Source: Oikopleura dioica
Taxonomy: Eukaryota > Chordata > Appendicularia > Copelata > Oikopleuridae
Length of the DNA stretch: 64,000 nucleotides
Direction: 5' to 3'
Assembly (NCBI GenBank): GCA_907165135.1
Contig: OU015569.1
Location: forward strand, 7,378,501-7,442,500
Part shown: piece after piece, positions 48,519-64,000 of the stretch
How the letters are laid out: every line of letters begins with the position of its first letter
Position numbering within the stretch: the stretch's first letter is position 1
The notes under the pieces: model-generated
What the model saw: the letters and a program-made list of their open reading frames with translations, nothing else
Told to the model about the DNA's origin: nothing
The model's database searches: none
Program-made: the position numbers and the translations under genes

Positions 48519-50373
48519 ATGCCACAAAGTGGTCGCAGATCAAGGTCGACCTCGCTCACTGGGCCCGCGCGCCCGCGACAGACAGCAGAATTCGCAGCGC
48601 TTATTCTCGCACAGGCGTGGATTGAAGTTGCAGGCGACAGAACGTCCTCTTAGATTGCATTAAAAATCCAACAAAGGGGTATCAAAATGGAAATCTAGAC
48701 TCAATCTCGCAAGATTCAAAGGCCCTTTTTCCCCTGGCCAATAAACCTATGCTTTATTACTCTATCAAGCAGCTAGAAAGCGTTGGTTTCGCCAGGAATG
48801 AGATCTATGTTGCGATTTCTGGTGATGACCTGAAAGAGTACGAAGCGGATGAGCGCGTTGTGCCAATTGAATCTCGCCTCCCCGATTCTAACTTTATCCG
48901 TGTGCGTCAAGTCGAATCTTCCTTGGATACTCTCAGGTTCGAAACTGCGCTCTTTACAATCCAGAAAAAATGATCATCTTTATAAAGAAGCTATCTTGTT
49001 CAACCTCGTTCAAAAATTATTTATTAGGAAAGCCGTCCGTGAAATCGATACCCGTGATGGTCTTCCAGAGAGTTTATTAGTCGTCTACGTGGACGTTGTT
49101 TGTTGCAAAGTACTCACAAAAGTTGCTGAAATTAGTCGCGTCTATGACCCAGCGCTTGTTTCAGTGTACGGTCCACGATCGACTGGTATAAAGTAAAATC
49201 ATCTAACTCTCTTTTATCAGCAGATGTTTTTGTTTAGCGTGAAGGACTTACCTGGAGCCGAATGTACGCATTCGATGGACAAGATAACAAAATTAATCTT
49301 CTTCAACGGAAAAGACGCCGACGAGACTGTCCGCAAAGTTTTCCTTACAATCGACACCGAGAATTGTAAAATAGTTGAGATTGGTTATTTTCAAACTTAT
49401 TTTCTAGATGATGATGAATCTATAAGACTGTCTCGTAGAGTTCTTACCAAAGGAGAAGGGCATGTAGAAACGTCGTCTGACCTTGATGACCAAGGCATAT
49501 TTCTGTTCCGCAAAGACATGATTCAATGGATCATTCACTCACCAGATGATAAACACTGGCAGTCCATACGAGACGATCTCATTCCAGTGTTGATTAAATG
49601 TCAATACAAACCCTACTCAGGTTCATTCTCCTACTCAGATTCTCATAAAAATGACACTCTTTAAAACTCTGATTAGATGATTTCCCGTTCTTGGAAACCC
49701 CCGAATTTCTTGCAGTTATTGACGAGTCGGGCACGACTCGGCTTGACTCGGTCGAGCATCTAATTTATGCAAATAGGAAAATTATAGCTCAAGAACTACT
49801 TCAGCAATGGGTAGTTAATTCACGCCCGGATCTCAAAAACTGCGACGTACGTATGACCTTGACAAGGGCACCTTGTATCGGAATCGTTCATATATTATCG
49901 AAAAGGTTGACGAGTCGACCATTTTCGGAGACAATGTGACCCGTTTCAACGACGCTGAGACAGAAAGAATCGTCAAGGATGACGCGTCGGACACTCTCAG
50001 TAACGATGCCCTGGAAGGCTGTACAAAGTTACTTATTCGCAAGTCCGTTATTGGACCGCGATGTCGCCTTGAATATCAGGCAACAGGTTGAATAATGTCA
50101 TCTTTCTGGCGCTATCGTTGTTTAAGACGACAAGAAGAAGACGACTACTATATCGAATTGTTACTTGATGGGAGATGCGCGAATTTCGACTGGTTGCAAA
50201 CTGAATAACTGTATTGTAGGCTCTGGAGTCACAATCGGCGAGCAGGTATCTTTTCCAAATTTGAACATTATTCGACATTTTTATAGTGCACGCTCGCGAA
50301 TTGTATTATCGGCCCTGGTGTGGTCGTGGAAAAAGGAAAGAATTTAAGAAATCAAACGCTGGAAATTGAATGA
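48519..50373 (+). CDS. EIF2B3: Translation initiation factor eIF2B gamma subunit
   Basis: Exons 48519-48614, 48677-48936, 49028-49192, 49238-49620, 49677-49846, 49906-50086, 50127-50245 and 50287-50373 give 486 codons (human 452). An N-terminal nucleotidyltransferase-like domain (FAALILAQG, KALFPLANKPMLYYSIKQLE, VVYVDVV) is followed by left-handed beta-helix repeats (LIRKSVIGPRC, TISNCYLMGDARISTGC, LNNCIVGSGVTIGEQ, NCIIGPGVVVEKG). In the eIF2B complex this subunit supports guanine-nucleotide exchange on eIF2. Intron 1 is GC-AG (CACAG|GCGTGG). The apparent frameshift near 49850 is explained by a 59-nt GT-AG intron (49847-49905). ATG 48519 immediately follows TTATTTAG. The first 25 residues are Arg/Ser/Pro-rich and unlike the family. 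Confidence 0.9.
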
Positions 50374-50478
50374 GTTGATAGAATATTTGTCGCATCTTGT
50401 CATACTCGTATGTCCATGAACCACGTTCGCAGTTCAACAACGGATCTTAAATGTCCCATTAAAAGTTTCCATTTAAGA

Positions 50479-52975
50479 ATGTCCGATTTGATACAGACAA
50501 TTAACTCGGAAGATGAAATCGATTACTTGGACGATTCTGAGGATGAATTCCAAGAAAAAGTGTTCACAAAGAAAGACCGAGAAGAAATGTTGGAACCGCA
50601 CTCGTACCGTCCCTGTATTAATTTACGTATTTAGGAATCCATTCAACTCAGAATTGGAATTTAACGAAGAGGATCCTTTCTTGGATCCGATCGGCTTCGA
50701 TTCCGGTCTTTCGATGGCGAAGAAGAAGAAGAAGCGAACAACTCTGCAGGAGAAAATCAATAAGGTTCTGAATGATGAGGCGCTCACGCAGCCCGTAGAC
50801 GACGGCAATAAAATGGACACGACAATCGAAGCTTCTGGCGAAGAAAAAATAACTGCCGAAGACGACGATGTTATTGAAGACGACGAGCTACCCGCTGTTG
50901 TTGATTCGGTGAAGGAACGACAGACAACAATTAAAAAGAAAGCAACAGAGACGGACGAGTTCTTCGAGAATTGGGTGAAACCAGACGACGAGGACGAAAA
51001 AGAGTCGTTTGCTGACTATGGCTTCGAAAGAAAACTTCTAAAGGCGCTTGCGAATGTAGGCTGGACATCGCCTACTCCGATTCAAAAGGCTTCCATTCCT
51101 GTTGCTGTAACTGGAAGAGATATTTGTGCCTGTGCCACCACTGGGTCGGGAAAAACTGGTGCTTTCGTCTTGCCGATTCTTCAGCGATTCGCGCTTCGTG
51201 ATCCAGGCAAAGTAGAATCATGTACGCGGGTTTTGGTGCTGCTACCAACGCGTGAATTGTGCGTACAAGTTTTTGCCGTCTTCCGAAAGCTAGTGGCAGA
51301 GCTTGAGAATGTAACCGTCGCCTGTGCTGCAGGTGGCTTAGATTTGCAACAGCAGACGCAACTTCTGCGCCGCGATCCCGACATTTTGGTCGCCACTCCC
51401 GGACGTCTTATTGATCATCTCCACAATACTCCGAATTTTTCTCTGCAGGAAATCGAAATCTTAGTTCTCGATGAAGCAGATCGAATGCTCGATGAGTTCT
51501 TCGCCTCTCAGATGAAAGAAATTTTATCTCAAACTTCTAAGCACCGCCAGACAATGCTCTTTTCTGCTACAATGACAGAAAGTGTTCAAGAGCTTACTGA
51601 TGTAGCTCTAACGAAACCGATGAAGATCTTTATTTCCTCGAATACTGATGTAGCTGATGGCCTCGAGCAGCAGTTCGTCAGGATTCGGCCTGGACGAGAA
51701 GGAGACAGAGAAGCGATCGTGGCAGCCCTTCTGACCCGCTCTTTTCCGCGATTTACTCTTCTCTTTACGCAGGTTCGCTAAATTGTATATTCTATTGTCT
51801 ACCATGAACAAAATCAGACTAGGAAAATGGCTCATCGTATGCACATTCTCCTCGGTTTGCTCGGATTGAAAGTGGTTGAACTTCACGGTTCTATGTCTCA
51901 AACTGCTCGACTCGAAGCGCTGGCGAATTTCAAGAATGGAACCGCTCACATAATGGGTACGCAACTGAAGTGAGTTCTTTACAGTGATTAATATTTAAGT
52001 TTGTACCGATGTGGCGGCGCGTGGTTTAGATATTCCCAGTGTACGGACGGTCATCAATATGACTCTTCCAAATAATTACAAAAGTTATGTTCATAGAGTG
52101 GGAAGAACTGCAAGAGCAGGAAAACAAGGAAGATCGATTTCTCTCGGTAACTTACTGTATTTAATCCATATCTATGCTGGTTTAGTTGGCGAATCTGAAT
52201 GGAAAATTTTGAAAATGATCATCAAGGCGAGCAAAACAAGCTGCAAAACTAGAACCGTAGCGGCAGAAGTCGTCAGCAATTTTAAAACGAAATTGAACGA
52301 GTACGAGACGAAAGTAAAAAAAATTATTGACATGGAAAATGAAGAAGCTGCTTTAGCTGCCATTGAAAATCAAGTCAACGCGGCGAAGAACAAGGTAACT
52401 CGTTAAATAATAATTATTTATAAAGACAACATATAGCTGGAAAACGGACCAAAAGAAAAACGTGGCTGGTTCCAGACAAAATACGAACGTGAATTGGAAA
52501 AAGCCGACAGAATGTTGGACGCGCACTCGGGCATCAAGAATAGAAACACGAGAGGCAAGCAGAAGAACAAAATCGACACGAACACAGCAGAGGGCAGAGC
52601 TCAGCTGGAAATGCAGAAGGCAGAAGCCTTCAGACACCGAGAGCAGAAACGCGCAAAGAAGGGAAATAGATTGAGAGCTCGTATGTATCCTATTTTTGAA
52701 GCCGAAAACCTAATGATTGTTCAGTTGGCTCTGAGCAAGTGCAAAAAGAAAAATTGGAATCCCGCGAGAAGAAACTTGCACGTAAAGATGGAAAAAAGAA
52801 ACGCTCTGGTTTTGCGCGAGACTTGGCAGATGTGAACCAAAAAGCCGTCAAGTTCCACAGATACGTCAAAGATCAGGACCGCTCGAGTAAGACAAAGGGC
52901 CGTGGTGCGAAGAAAGGCAAGGGACAAAATATTTCAAAAGTCGGCGGAAAAGTGAACAAAAGAGGAAAGAGATAA
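50479..52975 (+). CDS. DDX27: DEAD-box RNA helicase DDX27 (Drs1)
   Basis: Exons 50479-50588, 50635-51772, 51818-51956, 52000-52146, 52186-52394, 52437-52680 and 52725-52975 give 745 codons (human 796). Q motif and [17 protein letters not shown], motif [29 protein letters not shown], motif [13 protein letters not shown] (LFSATMTE), [14 protein letters not shown] and [13 protein letters not shown] are all present. The acidic N-terminus and the Lys-rich C-terminus ([10 protein letters not shown]) are as in DDX27, a nucleolar helicase of large-subunit rRNA processing. The first intron is placed at 50589-50634 (46 nt); a 31-nt alternative starting at GTACCG also keeps frame. AG at 50476-50477 sits one base before ATG. 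Confidence 0.94.
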
Positions 52976-53063
52976 TGTCTGTACACTTGTTTATGACTGG
53001 ATAAAGAACGGAAATAATGATCATAATATACAACTATAGATCTTTCTTGATTTAGAAAAAGAC

Positions 53064-55050
53064 ATGGAAGTCGACGAGCTCAGAAGAATGCTGGTAGAAG
53101 AATTAGCAGATGATCTGGTGCGCTCGAAGAGCTTCAAAATATTGCAAGACGCTATTCTCGATATCGCTTCCAGTTCCGATCTGAATTTACTTGATGACCA
53201 AGAAAAATTAATCGATCATATTCTTCGAAAGGTTGTCGGTAAGATAAGCGGACTCTTTAGATTCTTGAATTTTTAGGGGAGAATATTGAAACGCATTTCC
53301 TCAACGAAATCTATTCTCATCTGTATGGCTATAAACAGATCTCCTCAACCGAAACTTCGTATTTCCCTGACGAGCCGGACTGGATCATCTCAGGTAGAAT
53401 AAAATGGCTTCGGAGAGTATCAAAGGGACTGGAAAAGATCTCGACGGAGCTTAAAATTCCAAGTGTTCGCAAACGGTCGCCCGAAATGGCGCGTGAATTC
53501 AATCGTAAATGGACTGAGATCTCGACGATCCAGCAAAACCTCGAAGGCATAAAACCGATTTACGCTCCTAGGGAGCTTTACGAAGCGTGTAAAATGTGCG
53601 TTGAAGAAGCTAACGCCGGCAAGGAAAATATTCCTCTGGGCGAAATGCCGGCTCCTGTAAAGCTACGCACCCTCGAAGACGCCCGGGATATCTTTTGGAC
53701 GGCACAGACGACAGCTGTGTCTGACAAATCGAACTGTATACAGGCGCGTAGTATTCTAAAAGGATTGAAGTACAACGGAGAATCCCGCGGTGATCTCTGG
53801 AAAGCTTCTCTTCAAGTCGAACCAACGGCGGCCGATCGAGCGAACTACGAGCTCCTGCGACGCCAAGTGTCGGAATTTGAATACGTATCAGACAAGCTCC
53901 TGCTCAATGACGTTAGAACCAACGCCGGAAACGACGATTTTTACTTTGTTTTTGTTGATTACATCCTCCAATGCTTAATGATTTTTTCAAGAGACGAATC
54001 CAACGCCAGAATAAGTAAACAAGCACTGGACAGGGTTGCGTCAAAGCAAAACAAAAAAAAATAATTCATTAAAATGCTCTTATTTTACGATCGCTTATTG
54101 AATTAGCCTAAATGCCATGTGATACCCTCAAATTAGAACAAACTGCGGCTGAAGACGACGAAAGATACCCGCCCTCGAAGGTGCTGCCTTTCTATGGCTT
54201 CTCATTTTTTGTGGCACCTATTTGCTTTCTCTTCTCTGATCCCGTAATTCTCTACGCAGTCTTCCGCAAAATGTACCTGAGATATTTTATTAGACTTCAT
54301 TCTATTGCTGAAGCTCCGTTTCATGACCCAGGAATGGTAAATTATTGTCCGATTGCTACTTTTGTCGTATCGTTTATCATCAGGGAGCGTCGATAAATAC
54401 CTTCAAATAAGCTTACAAATATAACGAACATTCCTCTGGCAGCGCGCACTTCGTCGAAGATCTCTCATCAACATCAGAAGACCAAGAGCTGCATTCTCCA
54501 GATAACAAACAAATAGATCATGGAATAATCGGACTGGCACATCAATTCGAGTATTTTTTCAAGCAGCGCGACCCCGCCCTTTTCAGGCATCTACACGAGT
54601 AAGCTAGAAGAAACTCGCAAACTTTATTGAAATCTCTAGCATTAATTGCAGACCCGTGTTAATATGCTTTCGCTGGCTTGTGAAAGGGTTCTCTGGTGTA
54701 TTGCATGTCTCCGAAGTATTGCGCCTTTGGGACTTTATTGTCGGGCACGACTCGTTAGGTTCGCAGCGTTTCATGATTCCTTAAACCCGATAACGAGAGT
54801 AGGAGTATTATAAAAATTGCATAAATGCTTTCTCACTCGTTATCGTATAATTTAAAACTCTGTTTATCAGACTTACTATTTGAAACTTTTAGAAATTTTA
54901 TCGGTATTTTCGGTTGGCGTTTTCCTTGTCAGGCGTCAATTTCTACTCGGCTGTGGCGCCTCCGTTGATGCAGAAGCCATCCTTAGCGATCTATCGACTC
55001 TCAAGGTGAAGCCAGTTCTGGAGCTCGTTTTCAGTGGTCGTTTTGCGTGA
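53064..55050 (+). CDS. TBC1D19: TBC1D19, Rab-GTPase-activating-domain protein
   Basis: Exons 53064-53238, 53277-54014, 54137-54331, 54412-54598, 54652-54758 and 54893-55050 give 519 codons (human 526). Matches to TBC1D19 run along the length: STELKIPSVRKR, PIYAPRELYEA, NDDFYFVFVDYILQCL, VLPFYGFSFFVAPICFLFSDP, RYFIRLHSI, HGIIGLAHQFEYFF, ICFRWLVKGFSG, LRLWDFIVGHDSL and LSDLSTLKVKPVLELVF. TBC domains stimulate GTP hydrolysis by Rab proteins; the exact target is unknown. Intron 54332-54411 is modelled as GA-AG (CCCAG|GAATGG) because a GT donor five bases later leads into a stop. A Ser/Glu/Asp-rich insertion follows this junction, before the conserved block. AG at 53054-53055 precedes ATG by 8 nt. 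Confidence 0.87.
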
Positions 55051-55212
55051 GCGTCAAATACGTTCCTCTCTCTTTTGTTAGATAAATATTGTCTTCCACC
55101 CCACTCCTCTCATAATTTCATTGTTCTATTTTTATACTGTAACAAAGGAAATATTTTCATATTTGAGCACGCGATCATATTTGGATTAATTTAGAAAGAC
55201 CGATTCTGAAAC

Positions 55213-57105
55213 ATGGTTCAAATAGAAGAAATTCCATCAGAGCCAGTGGGTATTCCCATCAAAAAGACGGAGCCGATTAAAGAAAAAACAGACACAATTA
55301 AAGATGAAAAAGTTAAACCAAAGGTCAAGGTTGAAAGACTCCCTAAATTTCATAACAATTTTATTCGAGAAAGAAAAAACACTCAACCCGTTGAAGAAAA
55401 AAGCGAAACGGTTCACTATTTCCCTGAATAACGTAGAACCAAAGAGTGCAGAAAAGGACGAAAACAGCCGTGAGTCAAAGCTGGAGAAAGAACTGGACTG
55501 GAACTCGAACAAGTCAAATTTCCCGCGCATGACCAAAGAGGCGATTATGGAAATCTGCAAGAAGAACAAACAGTATCGAACTCCTTACCTTAATGATCAG
55601 CTTTACCTTCATTTCAAAGGTTTTGGGTGGTTGTCTTGGGGAGTTTTTAACGTTATCTTAGGGTGGTGGCGAATCGAAAACCTCGAAGAATATACTGGAG
55701 TGCGATGTCTCTGGCTTGAATCGAATGGTTTGCGAAAAATTGAAGGTCTTGGTGAATGCCGACTTTTGAGAAGTCTGTATTTGCAACAAAATCTCGTTGA
55801 AAAAATTGAGAACCTCGAGTAAGGCCAAATTTCATTTCTTATTTAATAAAATTTCTTTCTAAAGAAATTGCCAAATGCTATGCACACTTAACTTGGAGTC
55901 AAACTTGCTGAAGAAACTCGAGAATCTCGATTGCCTCCCGGATCTCCAGTCACTGAACATCTCAAATAACCACGTCTCAACTTATGAAGGATTGCTTCAT
56001 CTAAAGGCAAGTTTGTATCTGGTAAACTCTTGATGACTGGAAACTTTAGGACCTGAAAAAAGTCTCTGTTTTGGACTTACAAAATAATCGGATCGAAGAC
56101 CCAAGAGTGGTTGAAATATTCGAAGCGATGGAAAGCTTGCGCGTCCTCAATCTATCCAAAAACTCTGTCGCCAGCAAAATTAGAAACTACAGAAAGGTAA
56201 TCAAAACGACTGATCTATAAAGAATAACTTGAAATAATGTTGTCTTGGTGTTATCCTTTTCCCGAGTGGTGATTCATTAGTAACTTCAGACGATGATTGT
56301 GCGTTGCAAGGAGCTCACCTACCTCGATGACCGGCCCGTTTTCCCTCGAGATCGGGCCTGTGCCGAAGCATGGATGAAAGGCGGCATCGAAGCGGAAAAG
56401 GAAGAACGCCAAAAGTGGCAAAACAAAGATAGACAGAAGATGAACGCTTCCATCGCGTATCTTAGAAATCTCAGAGAAAAAGCCGAAGCGAAGAGAGCCG
56501 CCGCAAAAGCCGCTGGCGAGGAAGATTACCAAAGCTCTTCCAATGATAGGTAGTTATAAATACTTTTATATCTTTTTTACATCTTCCTTGCGTTAAGCGA
56601 TTCCTCAAAATCTGAAGAGGTAGAGCAGCCTTGCACTCGTCCACTTCATGAGCTTATGAATGAAGAATCAACCAACGAGGACGCAAATGTTTCGGAAAAG
56701 TCATTCTCTATGGACGACCTCCCAGATCTTGAAACTGTTGATGCAGCCGGAATGCAAGAATTGACGAAACCGGCGCCGAAGGGCTTCCGAAACGTCACGA
56801 TCTTGAATGATTCTGATAGCGAGTCTGATTCAGATTCTGAAGATATAGTTTTAAACGTCCCTTCGACTACGACCGTTCCCGTCGAGGAAAAGTCGAGTGC
56901 AGAACAGCCACAAAGCACATTGTTAGAAGCAAAATCGGAAGCTTCTTCCATTCTTAACATCGCCCAGCAAACTAAGCCCGAAGAAGATGTAGAAATGCTC
57001 TTCCAGAAAGTTGAACGGCCGCAGGAACCTATTATGCAAGCGCCCGTCGCATCTGCAGCTAAGCCAATGATCCAAGAGCTCGATTCCGATGACGAGGAAT
57101 CGTAA
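55213..57105 (+). CDS. DNAAF1: Dynein axonemal assembly factor 1 (LRRC50)
   Basis: Exons 55213-55323, 55370-55619, 55662-55818, 55865-56006, 56050-56196, 56290-56549 and 56598-57105 give 524 codons. After a Lys-rich start come [30 protein letters not shown] and leucine-rich repeats ([67 protein letters not shown]). The LRR cap [20 protein letters not shown] is the hallmark of DNAAF1. The C-terminus is acidic ([12 protein letters not shown]). It helps preassemble axonemal dynein arms in the cytoplasm, so the animal has motile cilia or flagella. Intron 56007-56049 is GC-AG (TAAAG|GCAAGT). AG at 55193-55194 precedes ATG by 18 nt. Confidence 0.95.
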
Positions 57106-60696
<3,591 letters not shown>

Positions 60697-61166
60697 CCTT
60701 TTCTTTCAACACCTGTTCACTTTACCTCCTACTGAACTTACTGAACTCCGACTTGTATTTTCTGAAACTGATTAAACTTTCATTCCATTTGACACAATTT
60801 AAAAAAACGGCTAAAAATATGCTAACATTAACGCAAAACATCATTTGAAAATTGCTTTTATACTGGCAGTGTTCAAATTTCGCTTTTCTATCTATTCATA
60901 TAATTCAGGATCGTGTTGCAGAGAAACACTTATAGGTGCAAATGACAGAAAATCTCGCATATAAGATTAAAGTAAAGGTATTGGTGATAAAGCATTTGAA
61001 GAAATCAATTGTGTTTGAGTAAAGTGTGTACAAAAGTTATTTATGTAGGTAAAAAGTTTTCACTAGTAAAATACAGTATTATATGCACTAAACGAGCCAC
61101 ATGATAATTATAGAATTAACACAAGGTAAATACGATAGGTAAATAGGCCGACAAGCGGATGATTGT
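60697..61166. other. Convergent 3' region
   Basis: AT-rich sequence between the kinase stop and the sulfotransferase stop on the other strand. No gene or element seen. Confidence 0.5.
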
Positions 61167-63023
61167 TCAGTCATTTTGACAGTCAGTGCCAAATCGTTTG
61201 GGTCTGTCCTCCATATGCATGTATTTCCGCAAGAACTAGAACTCATTTTATGCAAACCCGCTGAAATCATCTTACCGAGGAGCTCTGGCATTGTTTATCA
61301 AGAATATCAATAGCCAGAGAGAAAGGTGACAGCGCGATGTTGTAGCAAACATCTGTGTAGCCCTCTTTCAGCTCGATGCCCTCGATGGTAAGCCCTGGCG
61401 GCTCGTAATCCCTGAACTCGACGGCCAACTCTTTGACGGGGCGATATCCTTTGACGCACTTTTCCGCGTTTTCGGTATTCATCTTCTCGAGAATGGCCAT
61501 CTCTGCGGTCATCTTCTCCTCGCCAAACTCTTTCACCTTTCTCCAAAATGTCATGTTCGCCGCTTCGTACACTCTTGTATCCACATTCTGCCACCGACGG
61601 ATCTTTTCCTTTGTATCCTCTTCAAAATGTTTTCGCTGTGAGATATTCTTGGACATGGTCGCTATGTCGCTCCACGTCATGCACAGAAGATGTCTGAGCA
61701 AAATGAGTGATTGTGGCAAATACTCCGAGAGCAAGACGAGATCGAATTCGTTGTCCACTGCAGAAATGATCTCAGCCATTTCGTCATCGCTCGGCAACGT
61801 TTTCAAAAAGTTGTCGAATCCCATTTGAAAGGTCATCGAGTTCCGTGTCACGAAATCGGCGCCGCCAGCTCGACTAATCTCAGAGTTGATACTATTACTT
61901 TCTTTCGAGTACCTATATTTTTCAGGCGACGACACAAAGTTCTCCACAGTCTTGGCTTGTTTGAAAGGTGGATTCCGAGGGAAGTATTTGAACAACGAAG
62001 GAAAGAGTGTTCCCGGATCTCTACATACATTTTGAACGAATAGGTAAAGAGTATTTAAACAAACCTGAGAATCGTTATTCTGTAAGAATCTGATTTTGGA
62101 AAAAGGTCGGCGACTTCCTTTGAATATCTTGTGTGCTGCTGCAGGATATCTGGGCGGCTTCTGTCGGGCAAGGGAAGCATCATCTTTTTCGCAAAAGGCT
62201 TTCTGTAGTTAAAAATGAGAGCCCCATTCGACGGAAAGGCAAAGGTCTTGTCCGTTCGCAAACCGTATCTGTAGAGGATATTTTCGATGACAGAGGACGC
62301 CGTTTTGTGAGTCTTCAAAAAGTAGAGTCTATCTTCATGGAGCGCAACAAAATTTTACATATTTTTCATTCAAAAAAACCATCACTCCCTTCCTTTTTGG
62401 CGAACACAGTGTTCTGGGGTCGCATCGTAATCGATTCCATCAGATTTATCGTTCTCATTTAGAATCACTTTCAAGATTTAAACAACTAACGATATAAATA
62501 AGCCTTCGTAGCGTGTTTAATAAATTCTGTCTGTATGAACGCTTTCATTCCAAGTTATTTTGGCATTTAAATCGGTCCTTGTTCTTGTACGAGTTCGGGC
62601 GCTTTCTTCCCATCTTCAAGTTGAACTGGAGATGGGAGATCCTTAGTCCGCGAAACGATAAATGGCTAATAAATATTTTCCATGGGCCTTATTAAAAAAG
62701 TCTACCGAAGTTTGTGGAAACTCGACGATGAATTTTCCACCAGCGAAAAACCAGCCAACGGAGACGGAACACAGGATCGTCAACAGCAGAAAAAGACTGC
62801 GCACAATAAAGGTTTTCCATAAAACTGTTTTACTCTCAGTCTGGCCGAATCCACTCTTGGATAAAAGAGACCGCTTTGATCCGCCCACTGAAATGGGATT
62901 ATCCGAAAACGTCTGGACAAATTATCACTACAATTGATATAAACTTCGCGAAGACAAAGTATAAGAGAGATATTCTATCCATAACTTACCGCTACTTGTC
63001 CTTATTAGCGGCACTGCTTCCAT
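61167..63023 (-). CDS. GAL3ST-family galactose-3-O-sulfotransferase
   Basis: Exons from 63023 down: 63023-62990, 62887-62657, 62467-62393, 62332-62065, 62020-61276 and 61235-61167; 473 codons, frame closes. After a short cytoplasmic stretch comes one membrane anchor (residues about 34-58, IVRSLFLLLTILCSVSVGWFF), giving a type II Golgi topology. The catalytic part begins with LYFLKTHKTASSVIENILY, the 5'-PAPS-binding loop of GAL3ST enzymes, and continues with SYRITILRDPGTLFPSLF (3'-phosphate-binding region) and FDLVLLSEYLPQSLILLRHLL. These enzymes transfer sulfate from PAPS to the 3-position of terminal galactose on glycolipids or glycoproteins; the acceptor here is unknown. Intron 62333-62392 is GA-AG (AAAAG|GAAGGG). 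The 189-nt intron 62468-62656 is the least certain join. Confidence 0.85.
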
Positions 63024-63193
63024 TTTGATATAAAAAGCGAATCGCCCTTTTATTGATTAATTATAGTAGTCATCACTGTTTTGTGCTATTTTGCATATCG
63101 CGGTTGGGACCTAGTCACCCGCCGTAGGCTGGGTCATCCAACAAATAAGAGTCTTATTATAAGACGCCAAGGTGGGAGGGCTTCTCAAAAATA

Positions 63194-63388
63194 ATGTCGG
63201 ACTCTTTCGGGGCGATGCGGGGCTCGTTGCGCGGCCTTCGAGAAAACTCCGCGCAGAGCGATCACCTACGCGCCACAATTTTCCTCAATGTTACGTCACA
63301 AAATATCGAGCTTCAATACAATTCGGTTCAAACGTTGATAAGACTCCTTAGAGACTCCGAAGCGCTAGAATCTACTTCTCTCGTCTAA
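63194..63388 (+). CDS. Hypothetical protein, probably first exon
   Basis: ATG 63194 opens a 64-codon frame starting MSDSFGAMRGSLRGLREN and continuing amphipathic (ATIFLNVTSQNIELQ, TLIRLLRDSEAL). It starts 170 bp from the divergent sulfotransferase gene, so a shared promoter is plausible. I do not recognise the family. GT dinucleotides near 63385 and 63399 (CCG|GTGAGAAATG) could be donors into further exons, so the stop at 63386-63388 may not be the true end. Confidence 0.4.
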   Translation: MSDSFGAMRGSLRGLRENSAQSDHLRATIFLNVTSQNIELQYNSVQTLIRLLRDSEALESTSLV

Positions 63389-63965
63389 TATTACCGGTGA
63401 GAAATGTTTTGCGTTGATTGATGATTTCAACTTGCACAATAGATTTTAATAAGTTTTTAACACATACTTTTGACTTTGTCTTGTTTCTCTTAAATTTATC
63501 GAAAAGTTGTGTAATTGAAAACCCCGTCTATAAATTTGCCATACATCCGACTAACTTCTCTTTTAACTGTCCATTGCCTGCAAGAACCTTTGAGTATCGG
63601 ATTTTAAGTAGCCAAAAAGATCAGGACTCTGTGCTGGGGGGCACAATACCCGGTAATGGGAGTTGTACGGAGGGTCTTTGCGTTGACCTTTGCGATAAAA
63701 GCGCTTGGAAACCTTTGCCGTTCGTGAGACACTTTCTTCTCGGCTTATGTGGCCCGTTATCGCTCATTTGAATGACGATCGTCTTCTTGTCTAACTTTCG
63801 CTGCAGCATTTTCAGAGTCTCTTTCTAGCAACTAATCTTTCCGACTATTCAACCGGGGTGTCTTTTTTTAAGAATCGATCTGAGCCCTCTGTTTTGCTAC
63901 TCGAATCGATGCGCAATGCGTCAGCCCTATCTATGTTTTAGTTATGTTCCCTTTTTAGTTGAAGC
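63389..63965. other. Unresolved interval
   Basis: May hold later exons of the 63194 gene. A 117-codon plus-strand frame (63418-63771) with five cysteines in its second half has no recognisable domain, so it is not called as a gene. Confidence 0.35.
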
Positions 63966-64000
63966 ATGCTGCGAAGGGCCCTCAAAATCTCACCCATCGT
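63966..64000 (+). CDS. Possible start of a further gene (cut by window end)
   Basis: ATG 63966 opens MLRRALKISPIV to the window edge, a basic amphipathic start like a mitochondrial leader. It follows CCCTTTTTAG (AG at 63957-63958) by seven bases, the same arrangement as the other acceptor-preceded starts in the window. Too short to identify. Confidence 0.35.
   Translation, partial: MLRRALKISPI

Noticed and set aside
49840-49910. Apparent frameshift in EIF2B3
   Set aside because: Explained by a 59-nt GT-AG intron (49847-49905) with a GTACGT donor; a 20-nt intron also fits the frame but would be too short.
63418-63771. 117-codon plus-strand frame with several cysteines
   Set aside because: No recognisable domain or splice context; could be exon sequence of the 63194 gene but not supportable.

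Overview
The window looks like nuclear DNA of a larvacean tunicate close to Oikopleura dioica. (1) Most introns are tiny, typically 38-60 nt, and the frames close exactly across dozens of them. (2) Besides GT-AG introns there are five GC-AG introns and four GA-AG introns whose donors read AG|GAA. (3) Plus-strand genes sit head to tail with 66-162 bp gaps, and a splice-acceptor AG lies 0-20 nt (up to about 45 nt in one case) before almost every start codon, as expected for spliced-leader operons. (4) DNAAF1, COP1, ZMYND8, a CHD6-9 remodeller and TBC1D19 argue against a nematode, the other group with tiny introns and operons. Species assignment is inference.

Layout. 1-709: 3' end of a plakin-repeat gene. 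1.6-2.8 kb: a RING-finger gene whose last exon is split by a hAT-type element. 2.8-13.1 kb: gene-poor, with a TTAA-flanked element, a nested set of palindromic elements (7.6-9.5 kb) and several clusters of TCACG/CGTGA motifs. 13.2-27.6 kb: a Pro-rich gene and an 11-exon CHD6-9 (Kismet) gene of 2870 codons. 29.0-38.9 kb, minus strand: a POT1-like telomere protein, ZMYND8, and an RGG/Lys-Glu-rich nuclear protein. 39.5-44.8 kb, plus strand: COP1 and MCCC2. 45.1-60.7 kb: seven tightly packed plus-strand genes (MVD, CDC40, EIF2B3, DDX27, TBC1D19, DNAAF1, MAP4K4/TNIK/MINK-like). 61.2-63.0 kb, minus: a GAL3ST-type sulfotransferase. 63.2-64.0 kb: two fragments of uncertain genes.

Functions. The 15-39 kb block holds three chromatin or telomere proteins (CHD6-9, ZMYND8, POT1). 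The putative operon mixes isoprenoid synthesis, splicing, translation initiation, ribosome biogenesis, Rab regulation, dynein assembly and kinase signalling, the usual functional mix of tunicate operons. All splice models were made by eye from reading-frame continuity, protein similarity and splice signals; transcripts would settle the uncertain ones.
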